Below are positions 35,098-47,552 of a stretch of DNA of 64,000 nucleotides, one piece after another. Under the pieces are notes generated by a model. That model did no database searches, had not been told where the DNA came from, and saw only the letters and a program-made list of their open reading frames with translations. The position numbers and the translations under genes were made by a program. How positions within the stretch are numbered: position 1 is the stretch's first letter; each line of letters opens with the position of its first letter. The DNA is taken from NCBI GenBank assembly GCA_026826555.1, contig JAKSZT010054324.1, positions 3,928,835 through 3,992,834 on the forward strand, written 5' to 3'. This DNA comes from Tolypeutes matacus. Its lineage: Eukaryota > Chordata > Mammalia > Cingulata > Chlamyphoridae.

Positions 35098-35862
35098 CAG
35101 AAAACAAAACAAAACAAAACAAAAAACAGTTAGATACAATGAAATACCACTTTACAAACACTAGTTTAGCTAAAATAAAAAAGTCAGATAATATAAAATA
35201 TTGGTGAGGATGTAGTGAAGTTGGAATCATGAGGTATTGTTGGTGGAAATGTAAAACTGTGGAAAACGGTCTGGCAGTTCCTCAAAAGAGGTGAAACATA
35301 GAGTTATCACACTAACCAGCAATTCCTTGCCTAAGTATATATAGCCAAGAGATGTGAAAATATGTGCCCCCCAAAAAAACCTGTACTCAAATGTTCATAG
35401 CATCATTGTTCATGATAGTCAAAAACTGGAAACAATCCAATGTCCATGAATGATAAAATGTGATATATCCATACAATGTGATATTCAAAGAAAGGAATGG
35501 AGTAGTGAAACAAGCTACAATATGGATAAACCTTGAAACCACTATGCTATGTGAAAGAAGCCAAATACAAAAAAGGTCATGCATTGTATGATTCCAGTTA
35601 TGTGAAAAAAACAAAAACAGAAAAAGTAAATCCATAGAGACAGAAATATTAATGTTGCTTAGGGTGGGGAGGGAGGATGGAAAGAATGGGCATGACTGCT
35701 AAAGACTTTGGGGTTTCTTTTTGGGATTATGAAAATCCTTTAAAATTGATGTCAATTTGTGCAACTTTGACTATTTTAAAAGCCATTGAATTATATACTT
35801 CAAATGGGTACATTTTATGGTATGTGAATTATATCTCAATAAATCTGTAAAAAAACAAAAAA
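35098..35862 (+). mobile_element. L1M 3' end
   Basis: After a short (AAAAC)n at 35098-35128, the text 'gaggtattgttggtggaaat', 'tggcagttcctcaaaagagg', 'aatgtccatgaatgataaaa' and 'attatatctcaataaatctg' is a classic L1M 3' UTR with an A-rich tail. Confidence 0.85.
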
Positions 35863-35872
35863 ACAAAAAACA

Positions 35873-36090
35873 AAGGGAGTGGATGTAGCACAAGCAGTTG
35901 AGTGACCACCTCCCACATGGGAGGTCCCGGGTTTGGTTCCCAGTGCGTCCTAAAGAAAAAACAAAGAGACAAGCAGACAAAAAGCAAAAAACAAAAAACA
36001 ACAACAACAATAACAACAAAAAAAACCAACAACCAGCAGACAAAGAGTACAAACAACGAGCAAGAACAACAAGCAAACATACAAGGGAAC
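35873..36090 (+). mobile_element. DAS-type tRNA SINE
   Basis: Head 'gagtggatgtagcacaagca' with 'gggtttggttcccagtgcgt', then a long AAC-rich body. Sits directly on the A-rich tail of the L1M to its left. Confidence 0.85.
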
Positions 36091-36573
36091 CATCTGGGGG
36101 TGGGAGGTCACAGTTAGACTTTAGACACATTCCCCACACCCTGCAACCAACCCTCCCTTTTCCACCCCATAGACAACTGGGGGTCTTTCTCTGGAGGGAA
36201 TTAAAGAGAGGGTCTCTGGATCAAGCAGGTACAGGCAGTAAGATTAGACTAAATTTTCTGAACTAAATTTGAGACCATGGGAATTCTTCCTCTTTTTGGT
36301 GCCCAGAAAGCTAGCAAAAGTTTATCCTCTACATGGGAGGTTTGCAGAGCCTTCTCCGGGGAAAGTGAGCAGCTGAAGTGAATAGGTCTGAAGACCTGGA
36401 CATTTTTCCAATAGATATGTCAGTAGTACATTTCACCAACAAGCCATTCCTCTAGTTTTGCTACAGTGAGCCTGATAGCCAATAAACTCAACTCATGCTC
36501 AGAGCATTCAGTCACTTTTTTGGTACCTCACTCTGAAATAGAGGTCCATGACAATGAAATATTTGAGGAAAGC
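36091..36573. other. Unassigned sequence
   Basis: Nothing recognised. Confidence 0.4.
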
Positions 36574-36581
36574 CTCTAATG

Positions 36582-36800
36582 CAGGGGTTCTTAACCATTT
36601 TTTTTCCCACAGACCCCTGCGCCAGTCAGGTAAAACCATGGACCCCTTACTAAGTCCACACTATACTGTATATTATTTAATAAATATTTCACACCCTCAC
36701 CAACACTCCCCCACAAGAATAATATTTTTTTGAATTTTCAATTAAGCTCACAGACCCCCTGAAATCTTTGGGTCCGTGGCCCCCTGGTGAAGAACCCCTG
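36582..36800 (+). mobile_element. Non-autonomous hAT-type DNA transposon
   Basis: Terminal inverted repeats CAGGGGTTCTTAACC and the matching GGTGAAGAACCCCTG, with a perfect 8-bp TSD CTCTAATG at 36574-36581 and 36801-36808, the hAT target length. Only 219 bp, no transposase. A deleted relative is at 57345-57515. Confidence 0.93.
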
Positions 36801-36954
36801 CTCTAATGTGAAAGCAGAGGCCCAAACAAATAGCCAAAAGAAAAACATGTTGGAGAACACAGACACTACTCACGAAGAAGGAAAAGTCAAAATAAAAAAG
36901 GATTAGTGTTAATATAAGAAATATATGAGACTATATTATATGCATGAAAGAAGA

Positions 36955-38645
36955 ATAGAATACTATTTTTTAAACAGTCACATGTATCCATACAATGGAA
37001 TGCTATTTGGTGATAAAAATGAATGAGCTATCAAGCCATACAAAGACACGGGTAAATCTTAAATGCATATTGTTAAGTGAAACACGACCATCTGAAAAGG
37101 CTATATACTGTATGATTTCAAATATATGACAGTCTGGAAAAGGTAAAGTTATAGAGACAATCAAAAGTTCACTGGTTGCCAGAGGTTCTGGGAAGGGAGA
37201 GTGTTGAATAGTGAAGCACAGGGAATTTTTTTAGTGTTGGTGGATCTATTTTGTATAATACTGAAATATATATAATATACACTGTGCACTGGATATATAA
37301 TACTATGCATTTGTTAAAATGCATAGAACTTTACAGCACAAACAGTAAACCTTAATCTACATAAATTAAAAAATTTAATTGGTTGAGGGATTCCAGGATG
37401 GAATCCAGAATGTGACAAAAGAATCTAACTGTATTACAAATGTATAAAACAACCTCACTGAAGGGGGAGGGGAGTTCTGACCTAAGTAATTTTGGAAATG
37501 AGTGGTGTCTGTAAGACTAAAGGCAAAAACTGTACATAAACACTGTACTCTAGCTGATAAAGTTGTTTCCCATGGATGTATGGGTTAACAATTCTGATGC
37601 TGCTATACATGTATACTGGAATTGAACAATTAAGTAAATGGATGGCAGATGTTGGGAGCCAGATTTCTCACTACTGGAGTGGGAGCTGACAGAAAAGCAA
37701 TGGGAGGAGGCTAGAATAACCCATGAGATAATAGGTTAGAGATGGAGACATCAGTATTAACTCATATTTAGCTTAATACAGATACACATGGTTACATATA
37801 GAAATATACATATATATATATATGTTTAGTGTACACACCAGTATTTTCTTTTTCTTCAGTTAAGAGGACCTTGAAGCAATGACACCAAAGAACCAACCAC
37901 ACACCCACCTCCCATATCTTGATTTCTAATACTGTTCTCCAATTAAAAAAAGACTAGGTCTCTTTGGAGTAAGGGCTAATTCTAGGACTGAGGCAAGTAA
38001 CCTGGAATATGAGTCTGGAGCATCTTGTAATGCCAGAAACTAAGGAAGTGCTTAAACAAGAACCCAATGATGGGGGTTTTGAGGATAAAGACCACAGAAG
38101 TAAAGTGCCATTCTCATCATATGCTATGAACATGGCATCACTGTTGACGTTAACCTTAATCATTTGGCTGATGTAATATTTGTCAGGTTTCTCCCCTGTA
38201 AAGCTACTCCCCTACCCCACTCCCTTTACATACTGTACTCTTTAGGAGGAAGTCACAAAATTCATAAATTATGAGAAAAACATCAGACAAATTCCAGTGA
38301 AGGGGCATCCTACAAAATACTTGGCCATGCTCCTTAAAACTGTCAAGTTTATAAAATATAAGAATATCTGAGAAAATATCACAGCTGAGAAAAGCCTAGG
38401 GAGAAATGATGACTAATACAATGTGGTATCCTGGATGGGATCCTGCAACAGAAAAAGGACATTAAGTAAAAATTAAGGAAATCTGAATAAATTGTGGACT
38501 TTAGTTAATAATGTATCAATATTGGTTCATTAATTGTGAAAAATGTATCATACTAAAGAAACTGGGTATGAGTTATATGGGAATTCTGTACTATCAACAC
38601 AATTTTTCTGTAAAACTAAAACTATTCTAAAATGAAAAGTTTATT
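36955..38645 (+). mobile_element. L1M, long 3' fragment
   Basis: 'gtatccatacaatggaatgc', 'tttaattggttgagggattc', 'gttaacaattctgatgctgc', 'ccattctcatcatatgctat' and 'gatcctgcaacagaaaaagg' follow old L1M 3' sequence in order over 1.7 kb, ending in 'aaaatgaaaagtttattaaa'. Confidence 0.75.
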
Positions 38646-38689
38646 AAAGATAAAGAGAAGTAAAATCCCTCACACTATTCCTTTCTGAT

Positions 38690-39098
38690 CTGGTCAAGGC
38701 AGAATGGCTCCTGCAAAGAAAGGCTGAGAAGGCCATTCTGCCATCAATGAGGTGGTGATCAGGCAGTACACCATCAACATTCACAAGCACATCCATGGAG
38801 TGGCCTTCAAGAAATCTGCTCCTCTGGCCCTTTGGATTTGGAAATGTGCCATGGAGGAGATGGGAACACAAGATGTGTGCATCAACATGAGGCTCAACAA
38901 GGCTATCTGGGCCGAAGAGACAAGGAATGTCCCACACCGTATCTGTGTATGGTTGTCCAGAAAATGTAATGAGGATGAAGATTCCCAAACAAGTTCTCTG
39001 TGATGATTACCTGGGTACCTGTCACCACTTGCAAAAATCTATAATGTGGATTAAAAACTAACAGCTGATTATCAAATAAAATGATAAAATAATTTTAA
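38690..39098 (+). pseudogene. RPL31: RPL31 processed pseudogene
   Basis: RPL31 is a 125-residue protein of the 60S subunit. The former start ATG is at 38704 (ATGGCTCCTGCAAAG). A small deletion in the lysine-rich N-terminal part brings an in-frame stop, but the frame is open again from 38752 to 39003 with [18 protein letters not shown] and [11 protein letters not shown], all family landmarks. A further defect ends that frame before the C-terminus ('tacctgtcaccacttgcaaa' still recognisable). No introns, and an A-rich end at about 39076-39100. It lies just right of the L1M tail. Clear dead retrocopy; no TSD could be fixed. Confidence 0.93.
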
Positions 39099-39099
39099 A

Positions 39100-40190
39100 A
39101 AATTATAGCAGAATTTTTAGAAAAGTCATCTGACGATATGGAAGACAAAATTGAAGAAAACTCCTAGAATGAAGAGCAGAAGACAAAGAAATGGAATATA
39201 GAAGAGAGAAGACAAGGAAATTTTTAAAAATAGCCTAAGAAGATAATAAAGAAATTAGAAGAACAGTCAGGGAGGACCAATATTTGAATAATAAGAGTTC
39301 CTGAAACAGTGGTTAAGACAGAGGAAAAAAAATCACCAAAGAGCTAATTCAGGAAATTGCTCTAAGCTCCAATCTCCTCTGGAAAAAAAAATAGATCACA
39401 CTAAGAGGATCACCATAATGAAATTTCAAAATAATGGGGATAAAAAAGAAGGCCAAATGAGCTTCCCATGAAGAGGGAAAAAAAAAAAAAAAAACCAAAC
39501 AAACCTAGTTTGATGCAATCAAAATGGCATCAGACTTCTTAACAGTAATGCTGGTAGCCACAAGGAAATGGAGCAATATAATGAAAATTCTGAGGAAAAA
39601 TTTATTTCCACACTAGAATTCCATACTTGGTTAAGCAATCTATTTATTATGTGGCTGGATACAGGTATTAACACATAGGTAATGTCTCAAAAGTTTACCT
39701 CAGGCTTCTTCTTTCAATAGTCATATATAAGGCAGTTAACCAACAAAATGGAAGAAAGAGGAGCATGCTATCCCAGAAACATGAGCTCCAATTCAAGACA
39801 GTTGAAGAGAATCCCCCAGGATGGTGATAAAAAGGAGCCAAAGAAAACAGCAGTACAGCAGGCCTGGAGATCAAACAATCCATACTATTATAGCAGGTCA
39901 GAATGCTCTAGGAGAAATTTCTCCAGGAATAGGAAATTGATAGAATACCAGATGTGTTTGAATAAATAGAGAAGAGATTTACACAACCAGGGAAGGTGGG
40001 GCAAGTTTGGGGATAAATCAGGGATAATAACATAAAACAAATTACAAAGAACAAAATAGCAATCAGTGAAAAAAAATTACAATCACCACCACCAAAAGGA
40101 AAAAAAATCATTAATTCAAAGAGGAAACAAAACATTTTTTCAGGAAATGAAAGCTAATCATGGTATATTACACAATTCAGTGTACAATCT
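39100..40190 (+). mobile_element. HAL1-like element (L1 ORF1-derived), decayed
   Basis: Text follows an L1 ORF1-type region: 'tcaaaatggcatcagacttc', 'aatggagcaatataatgaaa', 'gagaatcccccaggatggtg', 'gtcagaatgctctaggagaa'. No ORF2 text follows, as in half-L1 elements, but an ordinary truncated L1 is not excluded. All frames broken. Confidence 0.55.
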
Positions 40191-40304
40191 TGTTTTTTTA
40201 AAAGTAATAGCCTTTATTTTCTAGAGCAAGTTTAGGTTTACAGAAAAAAATATAGCATGTGTCCTAGGTATTTGAGTCTTTTTGTTGCTATTGAAAATGG
40301 AATT

Positions 40305-42990
40305 TTCATTCCATTATGATCTTAGAAAGTGCTTTGCATAATTTCAATCTTTTTATTTTTATTGAGAGCTGCATTGTGCCCTAACATGTGGTCTATCCTC
40401 AAGAAGGATGCATGGGCACTTGAGAAGAATGTATAACCTCTGAGTTTAGATGCAACGTTCCATATATGTCTGTTAAATCTAACTCATTTATCATATTATT
40501 CAAGTTCTCTGTTTCCTTGTTGATCTTCTGTCTAGTTGCTCTATCTAATGATATGAGTGGCTTGTTGAAGTTTCCAACAATTATTGTAGAGATGCCTATT
40601 TCTCTCTTCAGTTTTGCCAGTTTGCCTCATGTATTTTGGGGCACCCTTTTTAAGTGCATAGATATTTGACTGTTATTGCTTCCTGGTGGATTGTCCCTTT
40701 TATTAATACATAATGGTCTTCTATATCTCTTATAACTTTTTTATTTAAATTGTTTTGTCCGATATTAGTATAGGTACCTCTGCTCTTTTTTGATTACTAT
40801 TTGCATGGAAAATCTTTTTCCAGCCTTTCCAGTCGGTTTATATCGCTGAGTCTAAGGTTAGTCTCTTATAGGCAGCATATGGATGGCTCATGTTTTTTTA
40901 TCCATTCTCTCAGTCTATATCTTTTGATTGGGGAGTTTAATCCATTTACATTCAATGACATTACTGTAAATGCATTATTCACTCCCACCATTTTATTCTT
41001 TGGTTTTAATATGTCATATCATATTTTTGTCTTTTTACTCTTTTTGTTATTCTTCCTCCTATTCTTTCTTCTATACTCTCTTCCAAGCCTCTCTCTCCTG
41101 TCTCTTTCTTTCAGGCTATAAGCCTTCCTTTAATATTTCCTGCAAAGATGGGTTCTTTTTTATGAACGTTCTTAGTTTCTGTTTGTTTGTGAATATTTTA
41201 TACTCACCTTCATATTTGAAGGCCAATTTTGCTGGATACAGAATTCTCAGCCTGTACTTTTTCTCTTTCAGTCTCCTAATTGTATCATACCACTGTTTTC
41301 TCACCTTTGTGGTTTCTAATGAGAAAGCTGCACTCTTACTGGGTGTCCCTTGTGTGTGATGGTTTGCTTCTCCCTTGCCGTTTTCAGAATTTTCTCTTTA
41401 TTTTTGACATTTGACATTCTGAGTAGTATGTGTCTTGGAGTAGGTCTATTCAGATTTATTCTGATTGGGGTACCGTGTGCTTCTTGGACATGTAGGGTCA
41501 TTTCTTTCATGAGAGCTGGGAAATTTTCAGCTATTATTTCCTCAAATACTCTTTCTGGCCCTTTCCCCTTCTCTTCTCCTTCTGAACTCCCATGAAACTT
41601 ATGTTGTTGTATTTTGTGTTGTCAGTCAACTCCCTGAGGCCCTGCTCAAATTTTTCCATTCTTTTCTCCCTCTGTTCTTTTCTCTCTTCAATTTCAGCTG
41701 TTCCGTCTTCAGTATCACTTATTCTTTCTTCTATCATTTTAAGTCTGCTATTGTATGTCTCTAATGTGTTTTTTATCTCACCTATTGTGTCGTTCATTCC
41801 CATGAGCTCTGTTACTTTTCTATTCAGGATTTTAAATTCTTCTTTGTGCTCACTCAATGTCTTCTTGGTGTCATTTATCTCTTTAGCCATATTGTCTTTC
41901 AACTTATTAATTTGATTTTTGGTAATTTGTGTGCATCTCATCAATTAGGTCTCTCAAAACCTGTGTCTCTGTTGGGGCTTTGGTATATTCCTTTTCCTGG
42001 GCCATGTCTTCCATTTTCTCAGTATGGCTAGTAATTTTTTGCTGATATCTAGGCATCTGATTAGGATGTAGTTTACTCAGATGCCCTATTTTTTCTCTTT
42101 GTAGGGATTTAGTGGTGGGAGGCTGTATGTTACTGCTGCTCTTTGATTCTTGGTTTGACTTGGATCGTTAAGATTGTCACTGTTAGTTGTTCAAAACTGG
42201 GCTCTGGATCCAGTAATGGGTTGTAGACCTGTTTCCTAGGGTCTTGAAGGGAGGTTATAAAGGTGAGAAAACACCTCTCATTTAATTTTCTCACATGCAC
42301 TATCTTGATCTGCCATCAGAGAGCACTCTTTGGCAGCCCCCTCAGTTCAATGCCTGGTCAGAATGTTTTTGCTGTAACACAGACCAGATCAATGTGATAG
42401 AGGTTCCTGCCTGGAGGCTAAGAGCCTTGTAATTCAAACTTTCTTAGAAACAGCCCTCCAGCCTTCTTAGCAGCCCCCTCCCTTTTTCCAGGTAGGAAAT
42501 AATTCCACTCACCTCTGTGTCCTCAACAATCAATCCAGGATGGTAGTGAAGGAGATCGGTATGGTCAGGTTTCTTTAGTCCCTTGTAGGTTCCTAAGGCA
42601 AACAATGGCATGGCCCCACCTGACCTGGAAGGGCTCATGGGACACAGCAGACCAAATTTGTGGGTCAGAAGGTGTTAGCCTGTGTCTCTCTCCCCTTTCC
42701 TGGGGTGGTGGATCCCTGGAGTCTGTTTTGTCTGTAGTTGGCTCAGAGGCCTGAGAATTCTAAAGTGTCTTTAGTATGGGGAGGGTGCCAGCAGTAGCAG
42801 CTGCTGGTTTCAACTCAGTTTTGCTGTTGCGATTCCCCTCCTTTGACCCTCTCTGTTCTGGGTGGTGTCCAGTCTTTGCCTGGTGTCCAAAATCCTAGAT
42901 CTTTTTCTAGGCTGTTTCAGGCTGTCCTCTAGGTATTTTTCTGGAAAAGAAGAGAGTCTGTGTCTTTCTAGTCTGCCGTCTTCCTGGAAG
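40305..42990 (-). mobile_element. L1 5' half: 5' UTR, ORF1 and start of ORF2, antisense
   Basis: Reading leftwards from 42990: a 5' UTR of about 0.9 kb whose first bases read GAAGACGGCAGACTAG, then ORF1 (to about 41110), a short inter-ORF segment, and the start of ORF2 ('tttgattggggagtttaatc', 'tctgttaaatctaactcatt') to about 40305. It keeps the 5' end but has no 3' UTR or poly-A. Confidence 0.8.
41116..42050 (-). pseudogene. L1 ORF1 protein remnant
   Basis: L1 ORF1p is the RNA-binding chaperone of the L1 particle: coiled coil, then RRM, then C-terminal domain. On the minus strand, 41944-41534 encodes the coiled-coil part (KEINDTKKTLSEHKEEF, EIKNTLETYNSRLKMIEERI), 41510-41316 the RRM end (LNRPTPRHILLRMS, REKQTITHKGHPVR) and 41304-41116 the C-terminal domain (RILYPAKLAFKYEGE, LQEILKEG). 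The three pieces are in three frames, so at least two frameshifts break it. The family resembles the ORF1 at 60291-61440 but is clearly a different subfamily. Confidence 0.9.
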
Positions 42991-43572
42991 TCTCTATTAC
43001 TTTTCTCTGATTTATTATTATTAACTAAAATCCATAGCCATGAGTGGTGGGAGGAGACATTCTTGTCTTGCTCCTGATCTTAGAGGGAAAGTATCTTGTT
43101 TCTCACCATTAAGTATTATGTTAGCTGTAAGGTTTTTGTAGCATTTTTTTTTAACAAGTTGAAGAAGTTCTCTGAGAGTTTTTTATGAACTGGTGTTGGA
43201 TTTTGTCAAACGCTTTTCTACATCTATTGATATGATCATATTATTTTTCTTCTTTAGCCTGTTGATGTGATGAGTTACATTAATTGATTTTTGAGTGTTG
43301 AATCAGCCATGCATACTGGAATAAATCTCATTTGGTCATGGTGTATAGTTCTTTTTATACATTGCTTGATTTGTGATTTGCTAGTATTTTTTTGAGTTCA
43401 ATAGCGTTTTTATAGTCATAATAATACAACTCCAAATTATGATCTAACCAAAATTATTACATAACAATATAATTGGAAGTATAGGGGAATAGAAAGTGTG
43501 CTTTAGATGGTGGTGAATGAGAATGGGATTTTCAAGCTAGATCCTCATTTGCAATAATGGGATATCAATAGA

Positions 43573-43656
43573 TGGAAGGAAGGAAGGAAGGAAGAAAGGA
43601 AGGGAGGGAGGGAGGGAGGGAGGGAGGGAGGAAGGAAGGAAGGAAGGAAGGAAGGG
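43573..43656. repeat. (GGAA)n/(GGGA)n microsatellite
   Basis: About 84 bp of pure purines: GGAA repeats on both sides of a central block of about eight GGGA units (about 43600-43632). GGGA runs can form G-quadruplexes. Confidence 0.95.
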
Positions 43657-43924
43657 GTTCATTCTAAATATCTGACCATTGACTTCCATTAATGTTATAA
43701 AGGGTAGAAAACTTTTTAAAGTGACATCTACAAGTAGAAAGTAGACACTAAAACATGCTAAATAAGATGACAGAGCTAGTTACTATATGTTTCTTTTGAC
43801 AAAGAAAGAAACTAAGCCTTCTTGATAAGATATCCCTGATTTTTGAGAGCAAGTTTAGAAATTCATTTTTAAAATTTTTTTCAGAAAATATCTGGTTACA
43901 AAAGATAGAGCAAAATAGACATTT

Positions 43925-44045
43925 TTGCCACAACAGGCCAGGCACTTGCCTATATGTTATCTTATTCAATCTTCTGCAACTGTGAAAGATAGGAATTTTC
44001 CTTCCCATTTTACAAAGAAACATTACATAATGTCCAAGATGACAG
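43925..44045 (+). repeat. MIR SINE fragment
   Basis: The passages 'caggcacttgcctatatgtt', 'cttattcaatcttctgcaac' and 'cccattttacaaagaaacat' are the MIR core. Confidence 0.75.
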
Positions 44046-46754
44046 AGTATGTATTAGATTTTCATTTACTGAAAATAAAGAAGAGAATGAGTAATTTAAA
44101 CATGTAAATTACATGTAAACAAATAGTATATTATATATTGCTGTGTGGAAATACAGGATGAATACAATTATTATTTAATCAGAGAGTTCAATTGATCAAT
44201 GTTCACTGAAATTCTCAGAAAAGGCTTCAGTGAGGGGATGAGATTTGAGTTGGGCTTTTAAGTGTGGTGTGGACAGAATATATATAAATGGATAAGAGAG
44301 AGGAAGACATTTCATGTGGAGGCAGCCAAAATCACAGTCATCAAGGCAGGCAAGAACATGATTGTGTAGAGTCAAGTGGATTAAAGCACTATTTCCAGGA
44401 GCCTTTCAACTCTAAATATTTTTACTACAATATATACAAGCTCTGCAATCTATGTCTACTAGTTTTATGATTCTCTTTAAGTTAATAATTTTTTTCAATA
44501 TAGTAACAAATATGGAAAAATCATCAGATAAATCATTAAATCACAAAATTTAAGAACTAGGAGACTTTATTGCAGATAGATCAATAAAATTTTCCAGGAT
44601 AACACACAAGTGTCAGAGTTGGGATGTGACCATATGTTTCGTTTCTAAGTCATATATTCTTTCAACATACATGGCTTGATTTCTCATTTAAAAGTGAGGA
44701 ACTGATGCCAGGAGAGGTTATTGTACATATTTACTAAAGATTTAATTCAGTGGGGTTTTTCTATTCTGATTTCTCTAAAAATACACATAGGATAGCAGAA
44801 CATAAAATATAAATAGAACACAGCTATTGCAGTGGTCAAAAGTGGAGAAGCAGGTTGTGGAGGGAGATGATTCTGTTTGTTTTTTCTTGAATTTGCATTG
44901 CTGTTAGATAAGCTTTGGATTTCCAGGGTACTCTTCTGAGGAGATTCTCCAAACTCTGGGAAAAACCACTTGGAATTTTGGCAGATCTTGTATAATTGTT
45001 TATATATATATGTATATTTATACTAATTCCAAAGATTCCTTTTCTCCTCCAGTTATCTGGGTCAAGTTGTGTATCACTCCTTTGACAGTAAGGTATTAGG
45101 TGTATGAATTTACTTGGCTTGATAGTTTAAGTTACCCTCTAATCATTACCCTCTTTGAAGATTTAGACTTAAAAGATGGCCTTAGTCACTCCCACACTTG
45201 GACATATGCCTGGTCGCTCTACCTTTACGCCCTTCTCTTCAGTTCAGTGGAAATCTGACAAAGACCAGACCCAGGATTTATCCAAACCTGGAGCTGGTGA
45301 AGAAAGTCAATCCCAATCTTACTTCAACAGAATATTCTATACCCTTTCCCCAGATTTTTCCCATGAATTAAGGAATAGTTTCTCTTTTTATGAACACATT
45401 GCCCACTTAATTTGGGTTGGTGTTATATTTTTCAAAACCAATAAATGCGAGTCTGTTTAGTCCTTTAAAAAGATAACAAATTTGTAAAATATAAACAATT
45501 TCCAGACTGTTCTTATCTTAAGCACAATAGCTGTGATGACAGAAACAAGATAAATTAAACTAAAAAATCAAAGTAGTATTCTCATTGCCTAAATTTCTCA
45601 GTGGGATGAGAAAGCAAGCTAATAAGAAAACTTGGACAAACTTAAGTTGAAAAAACACATTTTCATGTTTAGTGAAATGTATTCGTTGGATAGTTTATTA
45701 TTGAAAAATTTAAAACTCTACATGTACTTTGCTTCATATTTCATCTTCATAGTGTCTTTTTTAATTAGCTCAGCTTGGCTATGGATTAATTAGGCTCTCT
45801 CCCTGTTTGATTTGCAGGAAAGAGGTCATATAGTTTTAAGTTTTTACCATTTTGACCAGTTTCCCTTTAGTCAATTTTCATCTTTCTATCATATTTTAAA
45901 AGTAAACATTCAGATTAAGCATGTCAATCATCTTGGTTATTAAATATCTGTGATGTGCAGAACTCATATTTCCTCATGGAAATGACTAATAGAGAAAAAT
46001 TTTAAATGTTGACTAGCCTCTACTAGTGTTCTTCTTATTAATAGTAATTATCTGATAAATGTTCTATCAAAGTGTTGATTCTTTTTTTTCATTCTAACTT
46101 GGAAATCATAGCATTTTATTCTGCTCCCTACAGAGATGCACTGTAAATTGAGCTTAGCAAATTGAGCAATTAACTCTGCTAAGGTCTTGAAAGCATCATC
46201 CATATATTCACAGGATGGTCCTTTGTTCTTGGAATTTCCTCCCCTTCCTCCACTCCCTACCACAGAGAAGTGGGGAAAAATGTTTAAGTGGAATGTATCA
46301 GTATGCTGCACACCATAAAGCAATTAGACAAAGGAATAATAAACCAATGATCTTGCAAGGAAAAGTGTGTGACAGCCACAATGTTGTGTATTACCAAGAT
46401 GTTCAGACATCCTGTTTGAGGACAGCACTGTTACAGAGAAGAAAATCACCTACTGATGAAAGTGAACTTAGAAAGATTTCTATTTCAGTATCATTTTTTC
46501 TTCAAGTATCCTGTCCCCTGTCCCCAACCCAACTTCACTTCCCAATTACAGTAATTAAAAAGGAGGACATATCCCAATGGAATTCTTCTTTGTTTGAGAC
46601 TTCCTTACTAGAAGTTTATTGTTCTTGGTTTTTTTAAAGAAGATATCACATTTCTTGTCACATAAACATTACTGACAAGTGGCATTTTCTACTAAAATGA
46701 CAGAAAATGTTTTTATATATCTTGCTCCTAGTGGATAATATTTATCAATATCCA
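44046..46754. other. Mostly unassigned
   Basis: About 44210-44395 ('gatttgagttgggcttttaa') is a piece of the unnamed ancient repeat, and about 44530-44665 may be a MIR tail. The rest shows nothing. A 140-codon plus frame at 46215-46637 is long for AT-rich sequence but has no recognisable domain. Confidence 0.4.
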
Positions 46755-47375
46755 TTAAAATAAAATTTAAAAAATACACATATCCTCTGATCTAGCAATC
46801 CTGCTCTTGGAAATCTAACCCAAAGAATTCAACATCAATAGATAAGGACATAGGAATGTGTATTAAGTGCCAAAAAAAAAAAAAAAAAAAAGGAAATAAA
46901 ATGAATACTTACCAATTGGGGAATAGTTAAATAATGTCACATCCAAATCATGGAATATGTGCTACCTTAAATAATATGAATTCAAGTTATACCCAAATGA
47001 ATTGGAGAGATTTCCATTGTGTATTGTTGGGCAAGAAAAGCAATAAGCTTAATAATATGGTCTCATTTTTAAAATCAATCATCAAAATACCTGCATTTAT
47101 TGTATTTATATATGTATGTAAGTATATGTATGTATAGGACTGCCATAGAATTATATAAATCTAGAGGGAAAAAAATAGGTGAATATCTACTAGACTGTTA
47201 AAAAGGATTACCATAGGAATGGGCTGTAAAGGGACTGAAATGTGGGAGAGAGAGGAGGAGATGAGATGTTTAAAAAACTTCCATTATGAAGGTATGTGTA
47301 CCATCACATATCTGCATTATCTAAAATTACTTATGCCCTATTAATAAAGAAGTGAACATTTTTAAAAAATAGAGG
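46755..47375 (+). mobile_element. Old L1 (L1ME-type) 3' end
   Basis: The passages 'cctctgatctagcaatcctg', 'ccaattggggaatagttaaa', 'gaaatgtgggagagagagga' and 'tatctgcattatctaaaatt' fit. A run of 20 A at about 46873-46892 sits inside and may be a local expansion. Confidence 0.75.
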
Positions 47376-47552
47376 CTTAGGCAATGTTACTTAAATTTTG
47401 CACAAATTTATAAAAATCTATCAGTGGAAACTAGAAATCAAAATAAGAAGTAAATCATTTCAGGCAATTAAGGTCTTACGATAAAAAGGTATTACTTCGT
47501 ATACTGTAACCATAATGTAATCTTTAAATGCCATTTTAAATTTCTGATGGTT

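Larger units (their letters stand above)
40195..43430 (-). mobile_element. Older L1 ORF2 remnant split by a second L1
   Basis: The left part (40195-40305: 'tcctaggtatttgagtcttt', 'gctattgaaaatggaatttt') and right part (43005-43430: 'gtcttgctcctgatcttaga', 'ttgatatgatcatattattt') are successive pieces of the same antisense ORF2 text. The 2.7 kb between them belongs to a different L1 region. Confidence 0.65.

Noticed and set aside
40801..41359. Overlapping plus-strand frames rich in Phe, Leu and Ser
   Set aside because: Antisense shadows of L1 ORF1 and inter-ORF sequence.
43560..43660. CRISPR-like or satellite array
   Set aside because: Simple tetranucleotide repeats without spacers; a microsatellite.
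46215..46637. 140-codon plus-strand frame
   Set aside because: No recognisable domain, no splice signals I could defend, and composition follows the AT-rich background.
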